DNA of 49,713 nt, from contig CAJUIP010000001.1 of NCBI GenBank assembly GCA_910586315.1, positions 1 through 49,713 on the forward strand, given 5' to 3'. Every line of letters starts with the position of its first letter. Position 1 is the first letter of the stretch. The DNA is from an uncultured Lachnospiraceae bacterium. Lineage in GTDB: Bacteria > Bacillota > Clostridia > Lachnospirales > Lachnospiraceae. Shown here piece after piece: positions 34,105 through 42,361 of the stretch. The notes below the pieces were generated by a model. The model searched no databases. It was not told the DNA's origin and worked only from the letters and a program-made list of their open reading frames with translations. Position numbers and translations under genes: made by a program.

Positions 34105-36105
34105 GTGCAAACTGCACAAAATATATTCAAACTTCATAGCGAATACCAGCCCACTGGCGACCAGCCGCAGGCAATAGAAGCCCTTGTGAAAGGTTTCCAG
34201 GAAGGCAATCAATTCCAGACTTTACTAGGGGTAACTGGAAGCGGAAAGACATTTACCATGGCAAACGTCATCCAGCAGCTCAACAAACCCACTTTGGTAA
34301 TAGCGCACAATAAAACCCTTGCTGCCCAGTTGTATGGTGAGTTCAAGGAATTTTTCCCGGAAAATGCAGTGGAGTATTTTGTGTCCTACTACGACTACTA
34401 CCAGCCCGAGGCCTATGTTCCCTCCACAGATACCTACATCGAGAAGGACTCAGCCATTAACGATGAAATCGACAAGCTGCGCCACTCTGCAACCGCTGCG
34501 CTTTCGGAGCGTAACGACGTAGTTATTGTGGCGTCGGTGTCCTGTATATATGGATTGGGCAGCCCCATCGACTATAAGGAGATGGTAATTTCCCTGCGGC
34601 CGGGGATGGAGAAGGACCGGGATGAAGTGATCCATAAGCTTATTGATATCCAGTATACAAGAAATGATATGGACTTTAAGCGCGGCTCCTTCCGGGTCCG
34701 GGGAGACGTTGTGGAAATTTTTCCGGCGTATGCGGGAAACGAGGCGTTCCGTGTGGAATTCTTTGGCGATGAAGTGGACCGGATCTCGGAAATTGACCCT
34801 CTGACAGGGGAGGTGAGGGCACAGCTTGGGCATGTGGCTGTTTTCCCGGCCTCTCATTATGTGGTTCCAAAGGAAAAGATGATGCTGGCGGCAGAGAATA
34901 TTCTGGCTGAAATGAAAGAGCAGGTGACGCTCTTTAAGAGTGAGGACAAGCTTTTGGAGGCGCAGCGCATCGCCGAACGGACGAATTTTGATGTGGAGAT
35001 GATGAGGGAGACGGGATTTTGTTCCGGTATTGAGAATTATTCCCGCCACCTCACTTTCGGAAAGCCAGGAGAACCGCCCTGCACGCTTCTGGATTACTTC
35101 CCGGAGGATTTCCTGATTATCATTGACGAGTCCCATATTACACTGCCTCAGATCAGAGGTATGTATTTCGGGGACCGTTCCAGAAAGAGGACTCTGGTGG
35201 ATTATGGATTCCGGCTCCCTTCGGCCCTGGATAACCGTCCGCTGAATTTTGAGGAGTTTGAGAGCCATATAAACCAGATGATGTTTGTGTCTGCCACTCC
35301 ATCAGTTTACGAGGCAGAGCATGAGCTTTTGCGGACAGAGCAGATTATCCGTCCCACAGGACTTCTGGATCCGGAGATCAGCGTCCGCCCGGTGGAGGGA
35401 CAAATTGATGATCTGGTGGGAGAAATCAATAAGGAAGTGGAGAAGCATAACAAGGTGTTAATTACAACGCTGACCAAACGGATGGCGGAGGATCTTACGG
35501 ATTATATCCGGGAGGCCGGAATCCGGGTGAAATATCTCCACTCGGATATTGATACCCTGGAGAGAGCGGAAATCATCCGCGATATGCGTCTGGACGTATT
35601 CGATGTGCTGGTGGGGATTAACCTGCTCCGGGAGGGGCTGGATATTCCGGAGATTACGCTGGTAGCCATTTTGGATGCCGATAAGGAGGGATTCCTTCGC
35701 TCGGAAACTTCGTTGATACAGACTGTGGGCCGGGCAGCCAGAAATGCAGACGGTCATGTAATTATGTATGCGGATACCATTACAGATTCCATGCGCGCCG
35801 CCATTGACGAAACCAACAGGCGCCGGGAAATCCAGCAGAAATACAATGAAGAGCACAATATCACGCCGCAGACCATTAAAAAGGCAGTCCGTGACCTGAT
35901 TTCCATTTCAAAGGCAGCAGAAGCCAATGAAGATGATTTCAGAAAAGCACCGGAGTCCATGGACGCAAAGGAGCTTGATAAGCTAGCAAAGGAACTGTCA
36001 AAGAAGATGCGTCAGGCGGCTGCAGAACTGAATTTCGAGGAAGCTGCAAGGCTGCGTGACCGGATGAAAGAGGTCAAACAGATGCTATTGGAGCTGGAAG
36101 AGTGA
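34105..36105 (+). CDS. uvrB: Excinuclease ABC subunit B
   Basis: UvrB, the damage-verifying helicase-like subunit of nucleotide excision repair. The 666 residues cover Walker A GVTGSGKTF, the beta-hairpin region SYYDYYQPEAYVPSTDTYIEKD that clamps DNA, DESH as motif II, RRGE-like motif VI (QTVGRAARN), and a C-terminal UVR domain (ELNFEEAARLRDRMKEVK) that binds UvrC/UvrA. Length is standard. GTG 34105 is chosen, not TTG 34090, because GGAGGTGG sits at 34092-34099. A LexA box upstream indicates SOS control. uvrA is not adjacent in this window. Confidence 0.97.
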   Translation: MQTAQNIFKLHSEYQPTGDQPQAIEALVKGFQEGNQFQTLLGVTGSGKTFTMANVIQQLNKPTLVIAHNKTLAAQLYGEFKEFFPENAVEYFVSYYDYYQPEAYVPSTDTYIEKDSAINDEIDKLRHSATAALSERNDVVIVASVSCIYGLGSPIDYKEMVISLRPGMEKDRDEVIHKLIDIQYTRNDMDFKRGSFRVRGDVVEIFPAYAGNEAFRVEFFGDEVDRISEIDPLTGEVRAQLGHVAVFPASHYVVPKEKMMLAAENILAEMKEQVTLFKSEDKLLEAQRIAERTNFDVEMMRETGFCSGIENYSRHLTFGKPGEPPCTLLDYFPEDFLIIIDESHITLPQIRGMYFGDRSRKRTLVDYGFRLPSALDNRPLNFEEFESHINQMMFVSATPSVYEAEHELLRTEQIIRPTGLLDPEISVRPVEGQIDDLVGEINKEVEKHNKVLITTLTKRMAEDLTDYIREAGIRVKYLHSDIDTLERAEIIRDMRLDVFDVLVGINLLREGLDIPEITLVAILDADKEGFLRSETSLIQTVGRAARNADGHVIMYADTITDSMRAAIDETNRRREIQQKYNEEHNITPQTIKKAVRDLISISKAAEANEDDFRKAPESMDAKELDKLAKELSKKMRQAAAELNFEEAARLRDRMKEVKQMLLELEE

Positions 36106-36120
36106 TGAATCAACTCTCTA

Positions 36121-36149
36121 TTGACAAGGATTATCAATAAGACTACAAT
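36121..36149 (+). promoter_or_regulatory. feo promoter overlapped by Fur-like box
   Basis: TTGACA (36121-36126), 17 bp, TACAAT (36144-36149). TGACAAGGATTATCA (36122-36136) matches the 7-1-7 Fur box TGATAAT-N-ATTATCA at 12 of 14 positions and covers the -35. Iron-loaded Fur would block this promoter and release it in iron starvation. Confidence 0.7.
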
Positions 36150-36197
36150 ATTTCCGGAGTCAGATGGCTTCAAATTACAATGCAGAGGATGGACACT

Positions 36198-36443
36198 ATG
36201 AAATTATATGAAGGAAAAACCCAAAATGCATATGTGGTTCGCTCTGTGACTGTTGACGAGGCAATTACAAGGCGGCTGGAAGCTCTGGGAGTCAATGAAA
36301 ACACGCAGATTTTTGTATTGAATAAAAAACAGAGCGGTACTATGATTATAAAGGTGCGTGGCACACGTCTGGCACTGGGCAGAAAAATTACAGGCGGCAT
36401 TCATGTGGAGGAGGTGGCAGAAGATGGAACGGAAAGGAAATAA
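36198..36443 (+). CDS. feoA: FeoA ferrous iron transport protein
   Basis: An 81-residue SH3-like FeoA protein. The pattern RRLEALGVNENTQIFVLNKKQSGTMIIKVRGTRLALGRKI is characteristic: a helix, then five strands ending in the ALGR turn. It probably modulates the GTPase cycle of FeoB. AGAGGATGG precedes ATG 36198; ATGs slightly upstream lack spacing. It overlaps feoB by 20 nt, ensuring coupled production. Confidence 0.9.
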   Translation: MKLYEGKTQNAYVVRSVTVDEAITRRLEALGVNENTQIFVLNKKQSGTMIIKVRGTRLALGRKITGGIHVEEVAEDGTERK

Positions 36444-38427
36444 GCCTATTACGGTCTGTTTTGTCGGAAATCCCAATTGCGGGAAAACCACGCTGTTTAA
36501 CGCTTTCACAGGCGCAAAACTTAAGGTGGCCAACTGGCCTGGTGTTACGGTGGAACGAATCGAGGGAGAGACGGCCTATAAGGGGAGGAGTATCCGGGTG
36601 ATTGATACTCCCGGCATTTACAGTCTGACCTCCTATACAATAGAAGAGCTGGTTACGCGAAGATGCATTGAGGAGGACGGCGTAGATGTGATTATCAATG
36701 TGGTGGATGCCTCTTCTCTGGAAAGAAATCTGTATCTGACCCTTCAGCTTCTGGAGCTTAAAAAACCGGTTATTTTGGCGCTTAACATGATGGACATTGT
36801 GGAGGAGCGCGGCATGGAAATTGACCTGCACCGCCTGCCGGAGATGCTGGGGCATATTCCGGTTGTTCCGGTTTCCGCAAGAAAACGCACGGGACTGGAT
36901 GTTTTGATGCATGCAGTGGTCCACCATTACGAGGAGGAGCCTCAGGGGGTTGTGGTCCATTATGACTATGAGATCGAGGACAAAATCCAAAAAACGGAGA
37001 ATGTGCTCAGGGCCCGCTATTCGGAGCTCACCAATCTGCGGTGGCATGCCATAAAGATGCTGGAGTTTGACAAGGAGGTTATCAAGGACCACCCGGTAGA
37101 TTTGACGGAAATCATACCGAAAAGCTATGAAAAGCGGATTATTAATGAAAAGTATGACTATGTGGAAGAGATTATTGAGGAATGCTTATTTAATAAGGAA
37201 GAAAAATCAGCCCTGACTGATAAGGCAGACAGGATTTTAACCCATTCCTTTTGGGGAATTCCTGTTTTTTTTGGAATTATGGCGATGGTGTTTTTTCTCA
37301 CCTTTACGGTGGGAGATTTCCTGAAGGGATATTTCGAACAGGCCCTGGGAATACTGTCCGGTATGATACTGTCCGGTATGCAGCACGCAGGTGTTTCTGA
37401 GTGGCTGATTTCCTTAGTGGTGGATGGCATCGTTGCGGGTGTTGGCGGTATCCTGACCTTTCTCCCCAATATTTTTATTCTGTTTTTGGCTCTGGCATTT
37501 TTGGAGGACAGCGGATATATGGCCAGAGTTGCTTATGTGATGAATGAAACCATGAGCATGGTGGGACTGTCCGGAAAGGCATTTTTGCCGATGCTTTTGG
37601 GCTTTGGGTGCACGGTTCCGGCAGTGATGGCCACAAGGGCGCTGGAAAGTCAGAAAGACCGCTTGAAAACCATTCTGGTAACTCCCTTTATGTCCTGTTC
37701 TGCAAGGCTGCCGATTTATGTTTTATTTGCGGATCTGTTCTTCCCGGATTCGGCGCTTTTTGTCGCATATTCTCTGTATCTGGTGGGTGTCGTGGCGGCC
37801 ATTGTCATTGCGTTGATTGTACATAAAGCCTCGGCAAAGGGCGACTATGAGAATGCCCTGCTGATTGAGCTGCCGGAATATAAGACTCCGAACCTGCGGA
37901 CGGTTGCCATTTATGTCTGGGAGAAGGTAAAGGATTACCTGACCAAAGCGGGAACCACAATTTTTTTGGCCTCCATTGTGCTGTGGTTTGTATTAAATGC
38001 GGGCCCCAGCGGTTTTGTTTCCGATGTTTCCCAGAGTTTCGCGGCAAAGTTCGGCCATTTCCTGGTTCCTGTGTTGAAGCCGGCAGGCCTTGGAAGCTGG
38101 CAGATTGCTGTGGCTTTAATTTCCGGTATCTCTGCCAAAGAGGTGGTTGTTTCCAGTTTTTCTGTATTATATGGAATTAACAACATTAACTCCGCGGCAG
38201 GAATGGCGGAACTCACAGGAATTCTTTCAGCCAGCGGGTTTGGAGGCGTCAACGCTTATGCCCTTATGATTTTCTGCCTTCTTTATACACCATGTATCGC
38301 AACCATCGCGACCATTAAGCGGGAAACAGGCTCCTGGAAATGGACTCTGGGAATGGTGGTATTCCAGCTTGTGTTTGCATGGGCCGCCGCCGTGGCCGTA
38401 TTCCAGGCAGGCCGTTTAATTTTTTAG
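36424..38427 (+). CDS. feoB: FeoB ferrous iron transporter
   Basis: FeoB, a GTP-dependent Fe(II) importer of the inner membrane, 667 residues. N-terminal G domain: G1 GNPNCGKTT, G2 around PGVTVE, G3 DTPGIYS, G4 NMMD, then SARKRTG. After a helical spacer the membrane part has about eight hydrophobic helices with the two gate motifs (LLGFGCTVPAVMATR and the C-terminal FCLLYTPCIATI). Length is somewhat shorter than the E. coli protein (773 residues). GAGGAGGTGGC precedes ATG 36424 inside feoA. The pair is transcribed from the Fur-box promoter. Confidence 0.95.
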   Translation: MERKGNKPITVCFVGNPNCGKTTLFNAFTGAKLKVANWPGVTVERIEGETAYKGRSIRVIDTPGIYSLTSYTIEELVTRRCIEEDGVDVIINVVDASSLERNLYLTLQLLELKKPVILALNMMDIVEERGMEIDLHRLPEMLGHIPVVPVSARKRTGLDVLMHAVVHHYEEEPQGVVVHYDYEIEDKIQKTENVLRARYSELTNLRWHAIKMLEFDKEVIKDHPVDLTEIIPKSYEKRIINEKYDYVEEIIEECLFNKEEKSALTDKADRILTHSFWGIPVFFGIMAMVFFLTFTVGDFLKGYFEQALGILSGMILSGMQHAGVSEWLISLVVDGIVAGVGGILTFLPNIFILFLALAFLEDSGYMARVAYVMNETMSMVGLSGKAFLPMLLGFGCTVPAVMATRALESQKDRLKTILVTPFMSCSARLPIYVLFADLFFPDSALFVAYSLYLVGVVAAIVIALIVHKASAKGDYENALLIELPEYKTPNLRTVAIYVWEKVKDYLTKAGTTIFLASIVLWFVLNAGPSGFVSDVSQSFAAKFGHFLVPVLKPAGLGSWQIAVALISGISAKEVVVSSFSVLYGINNINSAAGMAELTGILSASGFGGVNAYALMIFCLLYTPCIATIATIKRETGSWKWTLGMVVFQLVFAWAAAVAVFQAGRLIF

Positions 38428-38444
38428 AAATGTGAGGAAAACTG

Positions 38445-39218
38445 ATGGATGAGAAAGTCCTTCTGGAGGCCGTAGTGCTGGCCGGAGAAATTATGCTGGT
38501 CAGCGGTGCAGAAGTATACCGCGTGGAAAATACAATGAAGTATATGCTGGGAAGGTCTTCCTGTGAAACCGCTGAGGCCGTTGTTCTGGCGACAGGGATT
38601 TTTGTTACCCTGGATGATCCGCATCAGGAGCTTCTTACTATGGCAAAGCGGATTCCGGCCCGGAGCACCAATGTAAACCGTGTCTGCCGGGTCAATGATA
38701 TTTCCAGACGTTTCTGCAGAGGAGAAATTTCTGTGGAGACCGCATATCAGGAATTAAGAGAGGTGGAGAAGGAAGTTCTTTATACGCCGTTTATGAAGGC
38801 TCTGGGATTTATAGGAGTCTCTGCCAGTTTTACCTTTATTTTTGGAGGGAAGCCTCTGGATCTTCTGGCCTGTACCCTTGTGGGGATCTGTCTGGCCCTG
38901 GCGGATTTTCTGGTGAAGAAAATCCGCCTCAACGATTTTTGCAACAATGCCTTCTGCTCCTTTGTGGTGGCCGTATGTGCCATGGCAATTGAGAAATATA
39001 TCCTCAAAAATGCAAGTGCAGATGTGATGATTATGAGTGCAATCATGACACTGGTTCCGGGAGTCACCTTCACCACAGCCATCCGGGATACCTTAAACGG
39101 GGACTATGCCGCTGGTTCTGCCAGGATGCTGGAGGCAATCGTTGTGGCGTTGGCGGTGGCGGCGGGAGTTGGTTCCGGCATGATGTTTTTTCGGGCGCTT
39201 CAGGGAGGGGTCTTATGA
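38445..39218 (+). CDS. ThrE-type exporter, N-terminal (DUF1212) subunit
   Basis: A 257-residue protein of the threonine/serine exporter family, N-terminal half. MLVSGAEVYRVENTMKYML near residue 20 and ATGIFVTLDDP are the conserved soluble portion, followed by five likely membrane helices (FIGVSASFTFIFGG, LVGICLALADFLV, FCSFVVAVCAMAIE, etc., with the VPGVTFTTAIRDTLNGDY loop). In Corynebacterium ThrE both halves are one protein; here they are split. Starts 17 bp after feoB and overlaps its partner by an ATGA. Substrate could be Thr/Ser or a related amino acid. Confidence 0.85.
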   Translation: MDEKVLLEAVVLAGEIMLVSGAEVYRVENTMKYMLGRSSCETAEAVVLATGIFVTLDDPHQELLTMAKRIPARSTNVNRVCRVNDISRRFCRGEISVETAYQELREVEKEVLYTPFMKALGFIGVSASFTFIFGGKPLDLLACTLVGICLALADFLVKKIRLNDFCNNAFCSFVVAVCAMAIEKYILKNASADVMIMSAIMTLVPGVTFTTAIRDTLNGDYAAGSARMLEAIVVALAVAAGVGSGMMFFRALQGGVL

Positions 39219-39661
39219 TTATACAGATTATAAGCGCGTATTTTGTCGTATTCATGTTCACCATGCTTCTGGAGACGCCCAAGAAGTATATTCCCTATAC
39301 GGCGACATCAGGAGCTGTTGGCTGGTGGGTATATCTGATTGTCCAGAACAACGGGAATTCCTCCATGATGGCCGCCTTTGTCTCTACTTTGGTGGTGGCG
39401 GTTTCAAGCCATATACTGGCCAGACTTAAGAAAGCGCCGGTGACGGTGTTTCTGGTTTCGGGTACGCTTCCTGCGGTGCCTGGCGCGGCCATCTACCGTG
39501 GGGTTTATTATCTGATTCATGATGATTCCAAACTGGCTACCTATTATCTGCTGGAGACGCTTCAGATTGCAGGGGCCATTGCCATGGCGATTTTCATTAC
39601 GGATTCGTTGTTTCGTCTGGTGATGGCATATCATTTAAGGAAGGGGACGGCCAGGTTTTAA
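39215..39661 (+). CDS. ThrE-type exporter, C-terminal (DUF3815) subunit
   Basis: A 148-residue membrane protein with four likely helices, including ISAYFVVFMFTMLLE, VYLIVQNN, AAFVSTLVVAVSSHILARL and the conserved VFLVSGTLPAVPGAAIYRGVYYLI loop of the DUF3815 half. Forms the exporter with the upstream product; the genes overlap by 4 nt. Its last 65 bp overlap the 3' end of the convergent DUF5688 gene, so read-through transcripts would be antisense to one another. Confidence 0.85.
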   Translation: MIIQIISAYFVVFMFTMLLETPKKYIPYTATSGAVGWWVYLIVQNNGNSSMMAAFVSTLVVAVSSHILARLKKAPVTVFLVSGTLPAVPGAAIYRGVYYLIHDDSKLATYYLLETLQIAGAIAMAIFITDSLFRLVMAYHLRKGTARF

Positions 39662-40541
39662 AAGAATGGCTGCACCGGATGTAGAGATAGATTTCGTCAG
39701 ACAGAATGTCTTCTTTGGGGACTTCCGCGGCATTGATGGCCTGGACCATCTGACGGAGAGATTCATAATCAAATACATGGGAATCCGGGATTAGAAGGAC
39801 TTCGTGGATACTGGATGGCAGAATGATAACATCAGAAGCCATCTGTTCCGCAAAGTCTTTTATTACATTTTCATAGAGCAGGCAGGAGGCCCCATAGATT
39901 CCCTGCCTGTTGGTGAGCACATGAATGGGGGGAAGAAGGGCAGAACGATCCGGTTCGGGCTCTGTCTCCTCCAGGGAATCAGCGATCAGGCTTCGAAGGG
40001 GAGCAAGGGATATGGGAAACAGAAGAGGTGTGTTTTTCTTTGCCAGTCTGAAAAGCTCATTGGTGGAGAAATCCCATAAGGCTGCCAGCCGTTTGTGGAT
40101 GAGGGTGGTGATCTGGGTGTCAGCAGTGGAGTCCAGCTGCAGGAAGAAGATTACGGCCATATTCAGGAAGGGAACCCATGGAATATCCTTTAAAAGTTCC
40201 CCGTTTTCTGTTCGTGACACAAGACGATAGGCAATCCGGTCTTTTATGGCCTGAGGTTTCTGGAGTTCTATAAGAGAGTCAGGGGAAAAGGGAAGTTCGC
40301 GGTGAATCATGGCAAGGGCAAAATGGCAGATTTCTTCCATAGAGCTTCCGGCCTTGTAATGGTCATACAGGGGGGCCAGATAGATCACGGGAGCATACGG
40401 CAGGCTTTCGTCCAGTATCAGCATGGACTCCAGGCGAACGCCATTATTCTTTAGTATGGTTTCATGGACGATTTTTGTGCCGGGCTCCAGATGAGCAGAT
40501 AAAGCGGATGTCAGTGCACCGAAAAAAGAAGAATTGTTCAT
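39597..40541 (-). CDS. DUF5688-family protein
   Basis: A 314-residue protein matching DUF5688 of Lachnospiraceae: APVIYLAPLYDHYKAGSSMEEIC, HRELPFSPDSL, IAYRLVSRTENGELLKDIPWVPFLNMAVIFFL and the late GASCLLYENVIKDFA, IIPSSIHEVLLIP segment. Function is unknown. The ATG at 40541 is preceded by GGAGGTATTTCT on the minus strand; the frame to 40724 has no such site. A strong minus-strand promoter lies at 40602-40630. Confidence 0.8.
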   Translation of the reverse strand: MNNSSFFGALTSALSAHLEPGTKIVHETILKNNGVRLESMLILDESLPYAPVIYLAPLYDHYKAGSSMEEICHFALAMIHRELPFSPDSLIELQKPQAIKDRIAYRLVSRTENGELLKDIPWVPFLNMAVIFFLQLDSTADTQITTLIHKRLAALWDFSTNELFRLAKKNTPLLFPISLAPLRSLIADSLEETEPEPDRSALLPPIHVLTNRQGIYGASCLLYENVIKDFAEQMASDVIILPSSIHEVLLIPDSHVFDYESLRQMVQAINAAEVPKEDILSDEIYLYIRCSHSFKTWPSPSLNDMPSPDETTNP

Positions 40542-40601
40542 AGAAATACCTCCAAGATGTGAAAATAGAATAATAGAATTGTAAAAAGAAATGGTCTTTT
40601 T

Positions 40602-40630
40602 ATTATAATAGGAGAGAGGGGAAAATGCAA
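40602..40630 (-). promoter_or_regulatory. Promoter of the DUF5688 gene
   Basis: On the minus strand TTGCAT (40630-40625), 17 bp, TATAAT (40607-40602), 60 bp before the ATG at 40541. Confidence 0.7.
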
Positions 40631-40631
40631 G

Positions 40632-40698
40632 AAAAAATTCCGGGTATTTGCTGCTGTGAACACCCGATGCTTCTTGTCCGCTAAAAGCGGGCAAGAAG
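40632..40698. repeat. Two adjacent hairpins between divergent promoters
   Basis: CGGGT/ACCCG (40641-40645 with 40662-40666) flanked on the minus-strand side by TTTTTT, a terminator-like form. Next, CTTCTTGTCCGC (40670-40681) pairs with GCGGGCAAGAAG (40687-40698) over 12 bp with one G-T pair. Both lie between the divergent promoters of the DUF5688 and MATE genes, upstream of either transcript start, so a small RNA remnant or dispersed repeat is as likely as regulation. Confidence 0.4.
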
Positions 40699-40724
40699 AT
40701 GCCCCCTCCCGTGAATAGTAACAA

Positions 40725-40753
40725 TTGACAGGAAACCTGAATCCATATAAAAT
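40725..40753 (+). promoter_or_regulatory. Promoter of the MATE gene
   Basis: Consensus TTGACA (40725-40730), 17 bp, TAAAAT (40748-40753), 55 bp before the likely GTG start at 40809. Confidence 0.75.
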
Positions 40754-40808
40754 ATTCTTATGATATCGGGAATACGTATAAAAAATGTATGACGCGGGAG
40801 ACAAAACA

Positions 40809-42155
40809 GTGAAGAAAAAGCAGATCGACTTTACACAGGGAAATATAATTCTGGAGCTGGTTATGTTTTCCATTCCCATTGTTCTGGGAGAATTATTTCA
40901 GAATTTATACAACAGCGTGGACACGCTGGTGGTGGGAAATTTTGTTGGGAAGAACGCGCTGGCGGCCGTCAGTGTCTGCGCTACCCTGGCCAATCTTCTG
41001 GTAGGCTTTTTTAACGGTATGTCTGTAGGCTCCTCCGTGGTGGTTTCCAGGGCCTTTGGAAGCAGAAATGGAGAGCGGTTAAACCGGTCCATGCGGGTGG
41101 CTTTTGGATTTTCCGTGGCGCTGGGGGTGGTTCTTTCTGCTCTGGGAATTCTTCTGACTCCTGTTTTAGTAGGTCTTGCGGCTGTTCCGGCGGAAGTGTA
41201 CCCGGAAGCGGTTACATACCTTCGAATTTACCTGGCAGGCCTTATGTTCACAGTTATTTATAATATCAGCGCAGGAATTCTCCGGGCTGTGGGGGATTCA
41301 GGAACGCCTTTCAGGATTCTGGTGATAACCAGTTTGATTAACATTGTGCTGGATTTGGCCTTTGTGGTAGTGATTCCCTTGGGCGTTGCGGGGGTTGGTT
41401 TTGCGACGATCTTTTCCCAGTTTATATCAGTGGTTTTAGCCTATAGAAAAATTGGAAAAATCAATGGGGAATTTCGCCTGGATGTGAAGGAGGCCTTTCA
41501 GAACCGGGATATCGTGGCAGAGGTGGCGGCAATCGGGATGCCGTCAGGACTTCAGTCGGCGTTAATTTCCTTCTCTAATCTGTTTGTGTGGAGATACGTA
41601 AACGGTTTCGGCGCCACAGCAGCGGCAGGTGTGGGCGTGGCCCAAAGGCTGGATAAGTTCATTGTGCTGCCATGCAAGGCATTCGGCCTTACAATTACCA
41701 CTTTTGTAAGCCAGAACAGCGGAGCCGGGAACTATGCCAGAGCCAGACAGGGCGAGGGACGGTGTCTTTTGTTATCCATTGTGGTCACAAATTCTATCGG
41801 TTTTCTGGTGTACTGCTTTGCAGACTGGAGCGTGGCCCTGTTTAACACGGAACCGGAAGTAATCGCCTATGGTGTGGCTATGATGCATTACATTATTCCC
41901 ATGTATACCTTAATGGCAGTTCGCGAGATTTATCTGGGTATTCTCAGGGGATACGGGAATACGAGAATTCCCATGATTCTGTCTCTGACTGGTATGGTGG
42001 TGGTGCGCCAGATTTACCTGGCGGTTTCCATGAGCGTAAACCATACGATTGAGAATGTATATTTCTGCTACCCCATGGCATGGGGAGTGACGGCGGCTCT
42101 GATTTTTATTTACTACCAGATAGTGAAAAAGCGTTACAGAGAGGATATTATATAG
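40809..42155 (+). CDS. MATE-family efflux transporter
   Basis: A 448-residue multidrug/toxin extrusion transporter, with twelve hydrophobic helices expected. Family marks are FSIPIVLGELFQNLYNSVDTLVVGNFVG at the start, VSVCATLANLLVGFFNGMSVGSSVVVSRAFG, NIVLDLAFVVVIPLGVAGVGFATIFSQ and the repeated half GVAQRLDKFIVLP. Na+ or H+ exchange drives drug export in the family. GTG 40809 is favoured because GGGAG lies 8 nt upstream and the protein then starts at the usual place; ATG 40785 is alternative. Confidence 0.9.
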   Translation: MKKKQIDFTQGNIILELVMFSIPIVLGELFQNLYNSVDTLVVGNFVGKNALAAVSVCATLANLLVGFFNGMSVGSSVVVSRAFGSRNGERLNRSMRVAFGFSVALGVVLSALGILLTPVLVGLAAVPAEVYPEAVTYLRIYLAGLMFTVIYNISAGILRAVGDSGTPFRILVITSLINIVLDLAFVVVIPLGVAGVGFATIFSQFISVVLAYRKIGKINGEFRLDVKEAFQNRDIVAEVAAIGMPSGLQSALISFSNLFVWRYVNGFGATAAAGVGVAQRLDKFIVLPCKAFGLTITTFVSQNSGAGNYARARQGEGRCLLLSIVVTNSIGFLVYCFADWSVALFNTEPEVIAYGVAMMHYIIPMYTLMAVREIYLGILRGYGNTRIPMILSLTGMVVVRQIYLAVSMSVNHTIENVYFCYPMAWGVTAALIFIYYQIVKKRYREDII

Positions 42156-42157
42156 AA

Positions 42158-42206
42158 TTACGGGGATGCTGCAGAATGAGTTTTTTATTTTGCAGCAGCC
42201 CCGTAA
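42158..42206 (+). terminator. Long stem after MATE gene
   Basis: TTACGGGGATGCTGCA (42158-42173) pairs with TGCAGCAGCCCCGTAA (42191-42206) with one mismatch. The loop contains TTTTTTATTT. No T run follows the stem, so termination efficiency is uncertain. Confidence 0.55.
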
Positions 42207-42361
42207 CTGCATATGCCTGTTTTAAGCGGCCTGCTTTCATGGGGCATATGTTTTGCTTACCATTGGGAAGTGGACAGAACTCCAGAATGAAAAGATTCCT
42301 TTTCCAAGGTGGATATGATATACTCAATACTATAATATACCATTGGAGGAGGTACAACAGA

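Noticed and set aside
34450..35268. 272-codon minus-strand ORF
   Set aside because: Lies wholly within uvrB and has no recognisable motif.
40632..40698. Riboswitch for the MATE gene
   Set aside because: The consensus promoter of the MATE gene lies downstream of the hairpins, so they would not be in its mRNA.
42080..42361. 94-codon N-terminal extension of the M20 peptidase
   Set aside because: Crosses the hairpin at 42158-42206 and a TATAAT at 42331; the family starts at 42362, which has GGAGGAGG.
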